Part shown: positions 10,680-18,854 of the stretch, in pieces
Position numbering within the stretch: position 1 is the first letter of the stretch
How the letters are laid out: every line of letters begins with the position of its first letter
NCBI RefSeq assembly: GCF_000270245.1
Contig: NC_015635.1
Coordinates: forward strand, 3,348,001-3,412,000
From: Microlunatus phosphovorus NM-1
GTDB taxonomy: Bacteria > Actinomycetota > Actinomycetes > Propionibacteriales > Propionibacteriaceae
Reading direction: 5' to 3'
Length of the DNA stretch: 64,000 nucleotides
Notes under the pieces: model-generated
What the model saw: the letters and a program-made list of their open reading frames with translations, nothing else
Told to the model about the DNA's origin: nothing
Database searches by the model: none
Translations under genes and position numbers: made by a program

Positions 10680-11972
10680 ATGCCCGACTCTGCCGAGCCG
10701 CTCAGCCGGCCCTATCCGATCCACCAGCACCGCCTGGACAATGGATTGCGAGTGATCTCCAGCCCAGACCAGGTGGCGCCGTCTGTCGCGGTCAACCTCT
10801 GGTACGACGTGGGGTCCAGGCACGAGCTCCCGGGCCGGACTGGCTTCGCTCATCTCTTCGAACACGTGATGTTCCAAGGATCGCGGCACGTGCCTTCCGG
10901 TCAGCACATCGGGCTGCTGCAGGCTGCGGGTGCCTCCGTCAACGCCACCACCTGGTTCGATCGCACCAACTACTTCGAGACCCTGCCGACCGGTGGTCTC
11001 GATCTTGCACTGTGGCTGGAGGCCGACCGGCTCGGCACACTGCTCGACGCTCTCACCCAAGAGAACCTGGACAATCAGCGCGAGGTGGTGAAGGAGGAGA
11101 AGCGGCAGCGCTACGACAACGTGCCGTACGGCGATGCCATGCAGCATCTGATCGAGCTGACCTTCCCGGCCGATCATCCGTACGGGCACACCGTGATCGG
11201 CTCGATGGATGACCTCAACGCGGCGACCGTGGAGGATGTCCGAGCGTTCTTCGCGACGCATTACCTGCCCAACAACGCGGTGCTGTCGATCGTCGGCGAT
11301 TGCGAGGTGGAGACTGCCTTCGCCAAAGCAGAAACCTACTTCGGGGGGATCCCGGCGGGTCCGAAGCCGCCGACGCCCAACGAGGATCCGCTGCCGGCCT
11401 TGACCGGACTGCCTCGAACGGAGCTGTCCGCCGACGTACCGGCCGACGCGGTCTATCTCACTTGGCGACTGCCCGCTGCCGGAACGCCGGTCTTCGACGC
11501 GATCGACCTCGGGATGACCGTGCTCGGGCTCGGTCAGACCTCGCGTCTGCATCGTCGGCTGGTACGCCGGGACGAGCTGGCCGAATCCGCCTCGGCCAGC
11601 GGCATGGGGCTGATCGGCGGCACCTCGTTGGGTTATGCGTACGCCCGGGCCCGGGAGGGAGTCGAGATCGAGAAGGTCCGCGACGTGCTGTTGGAGGAGA
11701 TCCAGCGGGTGCTGGCCGACGGGATCACTGCCACCGAGTTGCGCCGGGCCAAGGCACAGTTCGAACGGCACTGGCTGCACGAACTGGCCAGGATCGACTC
11801 GCGTGCCGACGCCTTCGGTGAGTTCGCCACGCTGCACGGGGATCCGCATCTGGTCAACCAGCGTCTGAACCAGGTCGATGCGATCACCACCGAGGATGTC
11901 CGCACCGCGCTGCGCTCTGCCCTCGACCCCGAGCACCGCTCGATCCTGATCTACCGCAAGGAGCAAGCATGA
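10680..11972 (+). CDS. M16 zinc peptidase, catalytic subunit
   Basis: The 430-residue protein carries the inverted zinc motif HLFEH (His58, Glu61, His62), the third zinc ligand in the downstream ENLDNQREVVKEEKRQR helix, and the two-lobed M16B size. Such insulinase/PqqL-like proteases cut short peptides and usually work with an inactive partner. Its stop overlaps the start of that partner (ATGA at 11969), so a stoichiometric heterodimer is likely. No signal peptide is seen, so it should be cytoplasmic. Substrates are unknown. Confidence 0.92.
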   Translation: MPDSAEPLSRPYPIHQHRLDNGLRVISSPDQVAPSVAVNLWYDVGSRHELPGRTGFAHLFEHVMFQGSRHVPSGQHIGLLQAAGASVNATTWFDRTNYFETLPTGGLDLALWLEADRLGTLLDALTQENLDNQREVVKEEKRQRYDNVPYGDAMQHLIELTFPADHPYGHTVIGSMDDLNAATVEDVRAFFATHYLPNNAVLSIVGDCEVETAFAKAETYFGGIPAGPKPPTPNEDPLPALTGLPRTELSADVPADAVYLTWRLPAAGTPVFDAIDLGMTVLGLGQTSRLHRRLVRRDELAESASASGMGLIGGTSLGYAYARAREGVEIEKVRDVLLEEIQRVLADGITATELRRAKAQFERHWLHELARIDSRADAFGEFATLHGDPHLVNQRLNQVDAITTEDVRTALRSALDPEHRSILIYRKEQA

Positions 11973-13351
11973 CTGTGTTGGACGATCACACTCCGTCGAA
12001 TGGTCACAGTGGGCGCTCGACCCCACCAGCGGTCACGCCGCCGGGACCGTGGAGCTTCCCGCAGGTTGCGCGGCACACGCTCGGCAACGGGATCGAGGTG
12101 CACGCCTATCACCTGCCGGGGCAGCAGATCGTGGCCGCGCATCTGGTGCTGCCCACTCCGCTCAGTGCCGAGCCGGCCGACCGCGAGGGCGTGGCCACCA
12201 TCACCACCCGATGCCTCGATGAGGGCACGCGGCGCCACGCCGGTGAGGAGTTCGCCGAACTGCTGGAGACCGAGGGGGCTGGCTTCGGCATCGAGGTCGG
12301 CTTGTCCGGGCTGCAGGCCGTCCTCGATGTGCCGGTCCGGCGGCTGGAGCGTGCCTTCTCGTTGTTCGCCGAGGCCGTCACCGAGCCGGCATTGGCTGCC
12401 GAGGACGTCACCCGGCATGTCCAGTTGCGGCTGGCCGAGATCGAGCAGGCCAGGGTGAACTCCGCTGCCCGGGCCACACACGAGTTCCGGCGCGCGGTGT
12501 TCGCTGCCGACTCCCGAGCTGCCCGGATGACCGGCGGCGAACCGGACACCGTGGCGCGGGTGATGGCTGAGGATGCGGCCGGCTTCCACGCCTCCTGGTT
12601 CGGCCCCGTCGGCACGTCGCTGATCATCGCCGCCGATCTGACCGGCATCGACATCGCCGACGTCGCCGAACGCGCCTTCGGCAACTGGCGCAACGACGAC
12701 CAGCGGGTCGCCACCCATGAGCCGGTGGGTCCGGCGCCGCGGACTGCTGTGCTGATCGATCGGCCGGGCGCCGTGCAGGCCGATCTGCGGCTCGGCTCCT
12801 ATGCGACCGACCGCGCCGATCCTCGCTGGGCCGACCTGACCGTCGCGGGCTATGCGATGGGCGGCGCCTTCCTCTCCCGGCTCAACAAGGTGCTGCGGGA
12901 GGAGCGCGGCTACACCTACGGGGTGCGGCTGGGCTTCAACCCGCTACGCGCCGGCGGCTCGTACGCGGTGCAGGGCTCGTTCCGCACGGAGGTGCTGGTC
13001 GACGCGGTCCGCGAGGCCCGCGAACTGCTGGACGTCAGCAGCCGGCCCTTCGACGCGACCGAGGTGGCCGAGGCCGTCGCCTACTACGCCGGCGTCTCAC
13101 CGCTGCGGTTCGCCACCGCCGACGGAGTGGCCGCGCAGGCCGCCACGCAAGTGCTGGCCGGGCTCGGACCCGACTACCTCGACCAGAGTCTGGCGGCGCT
13201 GCGCGCCGTCACACCCGACTCGGCCACCAGCGCGTACGCCGACGTGGTGGACCCAGCGACGGCCAGTCTGGTCGTGGTCGGCGCCGCCGACCAGCTGGCC
13301 GAGCCACTGCGGGCCCTCGGCTACGACGACCTGGTGGTCATCGAGAGCTGA
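11969..13351 (+). CDS. M16 peptidase-like, non-catalytic partner subunit
   Basis: This 460-residue protein has the M16 fold but lacks HxxEH; the matching segment reads GVATITTRCLDEGTR. It retains the family's C-terminal RGYTYGVRLGF block, which closes over substrate. The ATGA overlap with the catalytic gene argues for a fixed complex, as in mitochondrial processing peptidase and other bacterial M16 pairs. It ends one base before the convergent UPF0182 gene's stop. Loss of the zinc motif is normal for this partner type and is not decay. Confidence 0.9.
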   Translation: MTVLDDHTPSNGHSGRSTPPAVTPPGPWSFPQVARHTLGNGIEVHAYHLPGQQIVAAHLVLPTPLSAEPADREGVATITTRCLDEGTRRHAGEEFAELLETEGAGFGIEVGLSGLQAVLDVPVRRLERAFSLFAEAVTEPALAAEDVTRHVQLRLAEIEQARVNSAARATHEFRRAVFAADSRAARMTGGEPDTVARVMAEDAAGFHASWFGPVGTSLIIAADLTGIDIADVAERAFGNWRNDDQRVATHEPVGPAPRTAVLIDRPGAVQADLRLGSYATDRADPRWADLTVAGYAMGGAFLSRLNKVLREERGYTYGVRLGFNPLRAGGSYAVQGSFRTEVLVDAVREARELLDVSSRPFDATEVAEAVAYYAGVSPLRFATADGVAAQAATQVLAGLGPDYLDQSLAALRAVTPDSATSAYADVVDPATASLVVVGAADQLAEPLRALGYDDLVVIES

Positions 13352-13352
13352 C

Positions 13353-16235
13353 TCAGCGACCCATCGCCTTCAGGGCTCGCTCGGTGGCGGCCTTCGCCTT
13401 CTCGATCTCGGTCTGATACTTGCCGAGGTCACCGGAGGTCAGCGCCTTCTGCGCCGCCTCGAAGGCGGTCTCCGCTTCGTCCAGCGCCTCGATGGCCGCC
13501 GGATTGTCCGGTTCGGTCGGTGTCGACGGTGACTGCGAACCGGACGGCTTGGGCGTCGGCGAAGCGCTCGGGTCGGTCTCCTCGCCGGTGTTGGCACCGG
13601 AGTCGCCGGCGAAGACCTGGTCGAGTGCCTCCTGCAGCGTGTCGCCGATGCCGACCTGCTGCCCGAAGCGAGCCATCACGAACCGCAGCACCGGATAGGC
13701 GCCCGTGCTCCCCTGCCGCTGGGTGTAGACCGGCTGCACATAGAGCAGGCCGCCACCGACCGGCAAGGTGAGCAGGTTGCCGTACGCCGCCTGCGCGGTG
13801 CCCTGCTGGTACGGCCGCAGCCGTTCGGCAACCCTCTCGTTGGTCACCATCGCGTTCGCCGTCTGACCAGGCCCGTCGATCTGGGTGGTGTCCGACATCT
13901 GCAGCACCCGCAACTGGCCGTAGTCAGGACTGGAGGCATCCGCGTTGACCGCCATGTACGCCGCCAGGTTCGAACGACCACGCGGCACGTACACGCTGGT
14001 CAGTGAGAAGATCGGGTCCGCGTCGCCGGGCCACTTGATGGACAGGTAGTACGGGGTCTCCTTGACGTTGCTGTTCGGCCCGGCCACCGGGTCGTTCGGC
14101 ACCTCCCACAGACCCGACTGCAGGTACCAGTTGTACGGGTCGGTCATGTGGTAGCGCGCGAAGATGCTCCGCTGCACCTTGAACATGTCCTGCGGGTAGC
14201 GCAGGTGCGCCTCCAGGTCCGCGCTGATGTCGCTCTTGGGCAGTACGGTCCCGGGAAAGGCCTTTTCCCAGGTCTTCAGCACCGGGTCGTCCTCATCCCA
14301 GGCATAGAGCTTGACCGTTCCGTCGTAGGCATCCACCACGGCCTTCACCGAGTTGCGGATGTAGTTGATGTTGGTGTCCGGCTGGGCGACCACATTGGTG
14401 CCCTGCGCAGCAGTCTGCGAGTCGGAGGTCACCTGGTTGAGCGCGACCCGCTGGCTGTAGGGGTAGGAGTTGGAGGTCGTGTAGCCGTCGACGATCCAGA
14501 CGATCCGGCCGTCGACCACCGCTGGATACGGGTCGCCGTCCGCCTTCAGCCAGGGCGCTGCCTTCTGCACCCGGTCCCGGGGCGTCCGGTCGTAGATGAT
14601 CTTGGAGTCGGAGTTCACCCGATCCGACAGCAGGATGTTCACGTCGGCGAACTTCGCCGCGTACAGCGCTCGGTGCCACCAACTGCCGACCGGCACCCCG
14701 CCCCTGCCCTCGTAGGTGTTGGTGGTCGGGCCGCCCAGATCGCCACCACCCGGTGTGTCGAGCTCGATCGGCGTGCTGCCCTCCGGCGCGCCCACGATCG
14801 AGTAATCCGTCTGGATCTCACCGAAGTAGACCCGCGGCTCGACCTGCTTGATCTTGCCCTGCGGCGGGATGTCTCGCACGATCCACTCCGGCTCACCGCC
14901 GGCCTGCCGCTTGTTGCCGTACGCCGCCACCACGCCATAGCCGTGGGTGTAGACGGTCTTCAGGTTGTTCCAGTTCTTGCCCTCGATGCCGTCGACATCC
15001 ATCTCCCGCACTGCGACCACCGCATCGGTCTCGGCGCCTTCGATGGTGTAGCGGTCCACATCCAGGGTGGGCGCGAACTTGTAGTAGCCACGCACCTGCT
15101 GTAACTGCTCGTACGCCGGGCTGATCACCGCCGGGTCGATCAGCCGGATGCCCGGCAGCGCCTCGGCATCGTGCCGCAGCTGTCCTGCGGTCGCGGTCGT
15201 CTTGGCCGAGTAGTCGGTCACCTCGGCGTTGTCGACCGCGTACGCCGCCCTGGTCGCGGCGATGTTGTGCGCGATGTACTCCCGCTCCTTGTCCGGCTCG
15301 TCGGGCCGGACGCTGAAGTACTGCACCGCGCCGGGATAGACGATGCCCAGCACGATCGAGGACAGGACCAACAGCGTCAGACCGATCACCGGGATGACCC
15401 ACCGGCGCAGCACCGCGTTCGCGAAGAACAGCAGCGCACAGACCGCGGCGATCACCGAGAGGATCAGCTTGGCGTTCGCGGTCGCGTTGTCGGCGGTGTA
15501 GTTGATACCGGTGAACGAGTCACCGCCCAGGGTGGTGTTGGCGATGATCAGGCCGTAGCGGTCGAACCAGTAGCCGACGCCCTTCACCAGCACAGCCAGG
15601 CCGACCAGGATCGACAGGTGGGCCTGGGCCGCGGCACTGCCGCCTCGCGCAGGACCGGTGAACCGCAGTCCGCCGGTGATGTAGTGCACCACGGCGGCGA
15701 TCACGGCGCTGAAGGCCAAGCCGGCGAACAGGAAGGAGGCGATGAAGCGCCACCAGGGATAGGCAAAGACGAAGAACCCGATGTCCAGTCCGAACTTCGG
15801 ATCCGTGATGCCGAACGGAGTCTGATTCCGCCAGGCCAGATAGGCGTCCACCTGACCCGCCGCAGCGCCACCGGCGAACAGTCCGACGACGATGGCGATC
15901 GCGACCACCACCCAGATCGACCGGGCGTCCAACAACTCCCGATAGCGTTCCAGCAGCGGGCTGGTCGCCGGACCGACCCGGGTCTTGCTGCGCAGCCGGT
16001 ACGCGAGGATCGCGTTCCCACCGACCAGCACGGCCATCAGCAGACCGAACACCACGAACAGCCCGGTCCGGGTCATCAGCATGGTGGTGAAGACGGTGCC
16101 GAACTCGAGAGACTGATACCACAGCCAGTCGGTCCAGAAGCTGGTGAAGATCGCGAAGGCCACCACCAAGATGGCGGCGACGATCAAAGTGGGCAGGATC
16201 GCGCTACGTCGTTGGGCGATCCGTGGCGTGCTCAC
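13353..16235 (-). CDS. UPF0182 family large membrane protein
   Basis: The 960-residue protein has about seven transmembrane helices in the first 330 residues and a large outside domain with family blocks such as YTHGYGVVAAYGN and a run of W- and Y-rich segments. The last 90 residues are a low-complexity Ser/Thr/Pro stretch and a charged helix. The family is near-universal in actinobacteria and of unknown function. The GTG at 16235 follows AGGAGAG and is preferred over the ATG at 16262. It lies 154 bases downstream of the PDZ protease gene on the same strand, the same pairing I recall in mycobacteria (Rv3193c-Rv3194c). Confidence 0.93.
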   Translation of the reverse strand: MSTPRIAQRRSAILPTLIVAAILVVAFAIFTSFWTDWLWYQSLEFGTVFTTMLMTRTGLFVVFGLLMAVLVGGNAILAYRLRSKTRVGPATSPLLERYRELLDARSIWVVVAIAIVVGLFAGGAAAGQVDAYLAWRNQTPFGITDPKFGLDIGFFVFAYPWWRFIASFLFAGLAFSAVIAAVVHYITGGLRFTGPARGGSAAAQAHLSILVGLAVLVKGVGYWFDRYGLIIANTTLGGDSFTGINYTADNATANAKLILSVIAAVCALLFFANAVLRRWVIPVIGLTLLVLSSIVLGIVYPGAVQYFSVRPDEPDKEREYIAHNIAATRAAYAVDNAEVTDYSAKTTATAGQLRHDAEALPGIRLIDPAVISPAYEQLQQVRGYYKFAPTLDVDRYTIEGAETDAVVAVREMDVDGIEGKNWNNLKTVYTHGYGVVAAYGNKRQAGGEPEWIVRDIPPQGKIKQVEPRVYFGEIQTDYSIVGAPEGSTPIELDTPGGGDLGGPTTNTYEGRGGVPVGSWWHRALYAAKFADVNILLSDRVNSDSKIIYDRTPRDRVQKAAPWLKADGDPYPAVVDGRIVWIVDGYTTSNSYPYSQRVALNQVTSDSQTAAQGTNVVAQPDTNINYIRNSVKAVVDAYDGTVKLYAWDEDDPVLKTWEKAFPGTVLPKSDISADLEAHLRYPQDMFKVQRSIFARYHMTDPYNWYLQSGLWEVPNDPVAGPNSNVKETPYYLSIKWPGDADPIFSLTSVYVPRGRSNLAAYMAVNADASSPDYGQLRVLQMSDTTQIDGPGQTANAMVTNERVAERLRPYQQGTAQAAYGNLLTLPVGGGLLYVQPVYTQRQGSTGAYPVLRFVMARFGQQVGIGDTLQEALDQVFAGDSGANTGEETDPSASPTPKPSGSQSPSTPTEPDNPAAIEALDEAETAFEAAQKALTSGDLGKYQTEIEKAKAATERALKAMGR

Positions 16236-16389
16236 GTGAGTTCTCTCCTGTAGTCCATGCACATGGGCTGCGCGTGGGCATGTCGTGTCGGGGGTGCAAT
16301 CAGCGTATGCGAGTGTCGAAAGTGCCTACTCGGCAGTAACTCCCGAGCAGTCTGACAGGTTCCTGACAGGTCCAGCGGGTTGCGGTCGA

Positions 16390-17442
16390 TCAGTTCTCGC
16401 ATCGGCTGACTCGCTCCTCGCCACCGGGGACGTCCAGCACCCGGAGCTCGCCGATTGCCTGGCTGAGGGTGGAGACCTTGATCACCGTCAGGTCCGTGCG
16501 CACGCCGGCCAGGTCAGCACAGTTGGCACTGGGCACCAGAAAGACGGTGGCGCCGTCCTTCTGTGCCGAGGCGAGCTTCTGTCGAGCCCCGCCGATCGCG
16601 CCCACCTCACCGGCCGGGGTGATGGTCCCGGTGCCGGCCACATTCCGGTCATCGAGCAGGTCACCGGCGGTCACCTTGTCGTAGATGCCGAGAGCGAAGA
16701 TCATGCCCGCACTCGGGCCACCGATCTGCTGCCCGAGATCGAAGGTGATCCGCGGAGCGTACGAGTAGCCGGTGCCCAAGCTGATCCCGACCACTGCCAC
16801 GCCTGGCTCGGTCGCCGAATCGCCGGCAACGACCTGCACGGTGATCGGGATCCGATCCCGCGTCACCGCGAAATCGATCGTCTCCTTCGGTCGATGAGTG
16901 CGGATCTGTGCACTGACTGCATCCGGGTCAGCCGTCGCGATGCCGTCCACCGCCGTGATCAGGTCACCTGGGCGGAGCTTGTCGTACGCCGGCCCGCCGA
17001 TGGTGACCGAGGCCACCACCGGCAGCTGCTGCACCGGCTGCCCCGCGGCCCGCAGCGCCGCGACGACGGCCGCGTCCTGGGAGTCGTCCATGAGCTGGGT
17101 CTCGGCCTGCTTGACTTCCTCGGCGCTCTGGTTCGGGGGGAAGACCGAATCGCGGGGCAAGGTGGCTCGGCCGGGCAACCAGAAGGCGGCCATGGCCTCC
17201 GGCAGGGTGAGTCGGGAGTCGGCGCTGGTGCCGGAGACGATCGTCAGATCCAGCTCGCCCGAGGTGGGAAACGTCTGCACACCCTCGATCGAGATCATCG
17301 GGTGGCCGTCGACCTCGCCCAGCACATTGGCCGTGCCGCCTGGACTCCAAGCGACGAAGGGCACCGGCAGGATCGCCATCGGGATGGCCAAGGCCACGAA
17401 CAGCAAGGCCGACACCAATGCCGTCCACGTCTGACGGGTCAT
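16390..17442 (-). CDS. Membrane-anchored PDZ / Lon-like serine protease (YlbL type)
   Basis: The 350-residue protein has one N-terminal membrane segment (about residues 9-30), a PDZ domain (about 145-200, IGGPAYDKLRPGDLI) and a Lon-type S16 domain. The S16 Ser is Ser244 in GGPSAGM and the Lys is Lys289 in GGARQK, so the Ser-Lys dyad is present. It would cut proteins at the outer face of the membrane. The ATG at 17442 overlaps the stop of a tiny upstream ORF (ATGA). The relation to UPF0182 downstream is conserved in my memory of actinobacterial genomes, but no shared function is known to me. Confidence 0.9.
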   Translation of the reverse strand: MTRQTWTALVSALLFVALAIPMAILPVPFVAWSPGGTANVLGEVDGHPMISIEGVQTFPTSGELDLTIVSGTSADSRLTLPEAMAAFWLPGRATLPRDSVFPPNQSAEEVKQAETQLMDDSQDAAVVAALRAAGQPVQQLPVVASVTIGGPAYDKLRPGDLITAVDGIATADPDAVSAQIRTHRPKETIDFAVTRDRIPITVQVVAGDSATEPGVAVVGISLGTGYSYAPRITFDLGQQIGGPSAGMIFALGIYDKVTAGDLLDDRNVAGTGTITPAGEVGAIGGARQKLASAQKDGATVFLVPSANCADLAGVRTDLTVIKVSTLSQAIGELRVLDVPGGEERVSRCEN

Positions 17443-17534
17443 GATGACCCAGTCATCCGGAGCGGGGTCATCGGGGGCGGGGGCACAGTAGTCTCGGTCG
17501 TGGCGAGAGTCTCGGTCGTGGCGAGCACGGTCAT
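17439..17534 (-). CDS. Possible 31-residue bridging ORF between moaE and the PDZ protease
   Basis: An ATG at 17534 overlaps the moaE stop (ATGA) and the ORF's own stop overlaps the protease ATG (ATGA). The product is low complexity, MTVLATTETLATTETTVPPPP followed by MTPLRMTGSS, and includes the 18-bp tandem repeat. It may exist only to carry ribosomes from moaE to the protease gene. Low complexity makes a functional peptide doubtful. Confidence 0.35.
   Translation of the reverse strand: MTVLATTETLATTETTVPPPPMTPLRMTGSS
17490..17525. repeat. 18-bp tandem duplication
   Basis: AGTCTCGGTCGTGGCGAG occurs twice head to tail (17490-17507 and 17508-17525). The period is divisible by three, so the small ORF that spans it stays open. 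Confidence 0.85.
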
Positions 17535-17956
17535 GGCAGGCCCACCCACGACACAGCGCCGGATGTCAGGTGCTGCTCTTTCCAGATCGGCACTGTTGAC
17601 TTCAGGTCGTCGATCAGCGCCCGGCACGCGTCGATGGCCGGTCCTCGGTGCACGGCGCCGGTTGCCACGACGACAGCAAGATCGCCCACCTCGAGGTGAC
17701 CGATCCGGTGCTCGACCGCGACTGCCCGCACGTCGTAGGCGGCCGCGACCCGCTCGGCCGAGGCGTGCAGGGCGGCCGTGGCAGTCGGATGCTGGGTGTA
17801 GTCGAGCGAGGCCACCTCATCGCCGGAGTCCTGCTCCCGCACCACACCGATGAACACCGCAATGCCACCGGTCGCGCGGTCGCTGACCAGCGCGAGCAAC
17901 CGGTCCACGCTCAGTGGACGCTCGCTGATCTCGGCCAATCGGACTCGCGACGACAT
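17531..17956 (-). CDS. moaE: MoaE, large subunit of molybdopterin synthase
   Basis: The 141-residue product matches MoaE throughout: GGIAVFIGVVRE near residue 30, HRIGHLEVGDLAVVV with the conserved dimer-interface His, and the C-terminal DDLKSTVPIWKEQH with the catalytic lysines. MoaE pairs with thiocarboxylated MoaD to put two sulfurs into precursor Z during molybdenum cofactor synthesis. No moaD is next to it. The start at 17956 (ATG) is chosen by homology length; longer upstream frames run into the repeat array and are not coding. The ribosome-binding site is weak. Confidence 0.92.
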   Translation of the reverse strand: MSSRVRLAEISERPLSVDRLLALVSDRATGGIAVFIGVVREQDSGDEVASLDYTQHPTATAALHASAERVAAAYDVRAVAVEHRIGHLEVGDLAVVVATGAVHRGPAIDACRALIDDLKSTVPIWKEQHLTSGAVSWVGLP

Positions 17957-18075
17957 GCGGAGAACCTTAGCCCGCGACACTGACAGCCCCGTGAACCTCG
18001 AGTGCCCGGGCGCGCGCCCGTTGGACGGTGATCGCTTGTGGCGCCAGGTCCGGACACGCCACAGGTACGGACACC

Positions 18076-18488
18076 GATGGTCGTTCGTGGCCCGGCGGCG
18101 CCATACGCACAGCCTTCGCGACGGCCCGCGATCGTCCTTGGCCCCGTGGCCCCAAACGTACGAACCCTGCGCTCGCCCCGCGGTCGTCCTTGGCCCCGCG
18201 GCGCCAAACGTACGAACCCTGCGCTCGCCCCGTGGTCGTTCGTGGCCCCGCGGCGCCAAACGTACGGACCCCGCGCTCGGCCCGCGATCATTGGTGGCCC
18301 GCCGGCGCCATACGCACAGCCTTCACGCTCGGCCCGCGATCGTCCTTGACCCCGCGGCCCCAAACGTACGGACCCTGCGCTCGGCCCGCGATCATTGGTG
18401 GCCCGACGGCGCAAACCGACCCAGCATCCCGTTGGAGCCGCGTACATCTCTGACCCGGCGGCGCCAGCCGGACCGACGACCGCAGGTC
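18076..18488. repeat. 52-bp tandem repeat array, seven units plus a worn eighth
   Basis: Units start at 18076, 18128, 18180, 18232, 18284, 18336 and 18388, each exactly 52 bp; a degraded copy follows at 18440-18488. A typical unit starts GCGATCGTCCTTGGCCCCG, has GCGGCGCCAAACGTACGGAC in the middle and ends in GCTCGGCCC. Two unit types alternate in part (TACGCACAGCC versus AACGTACGGACC). 52 is not a multiple of three, so the array is not coding. The same unit appears at 31001-31103. It fills the first half of the 0.9-kb gene-free stretch between moaE and the DUF2342 gene. Confidence 0.9.
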
Positions 18489-18503
18489 ACACCACCCCGA
18501 TCC

Positions 18504-18731
18504 CGACTCCGCACCATTTGATTCGACTTCGCACCATTTCGCGTCCGACTTCGCACCAGCTCCCTCGACTGCGCACCAGGTGCACCCCATGCGCAGTCGC
18601 CCGAAATGGTGCGAAGTCGCATCAGGCCTTGACACGACACAACCGTGGCCCGAAGTCGGACAGCCCGAAGTCGGATCGGGCCGAATCGAGAATGGTGCGG
18701 ACTTGAGGTAGCTGGTGCGAAGTCGGGATCA
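18504..18731. repeat. About 21-bp phased repeats in opposite orientations
   Basis: Four copies of CGACTTCGCACCA-like sequence start near 18504, 18524, 18546 and 18566. Inverted copies (TGGTGCGAAGTCG-like) follow near 18591, 18608, 18694 and 18714. Spacing of 20-22 bp is two helical turns. CCCGAAGTCGG is also doubled near 18650-18675. The left and right sets could pair as a long imperfect hairpin. No coding potential is seen here. Confidence 0.75.
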
Positions 18732-18854
18732 GCCAGACACGAGAGACGAGCCCAATTCGCTCTCGGCTGATCGCACCCGGTACGACGGCAAACGCGCGTA
18801 CGGTTGGAACCGAGGCAGTAGTGCACGATCTCACCGTGAGGCGACAGGAGCAGC

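Noticed and set aside
18076-18488. CRISPR-like array
   Set aside because: The whole 52-bp unit repeats without unique spacers, no palindromic repeat of 24-36 bp exists, and no cas genes are present.
17967-18635. Several overlapping frames across the repeat arrays in both directions
   Set aside because: They arise from GC-rich tandem repeats; the 52-bp period shifts frame with each unit, so the Arg-rich products are not real.
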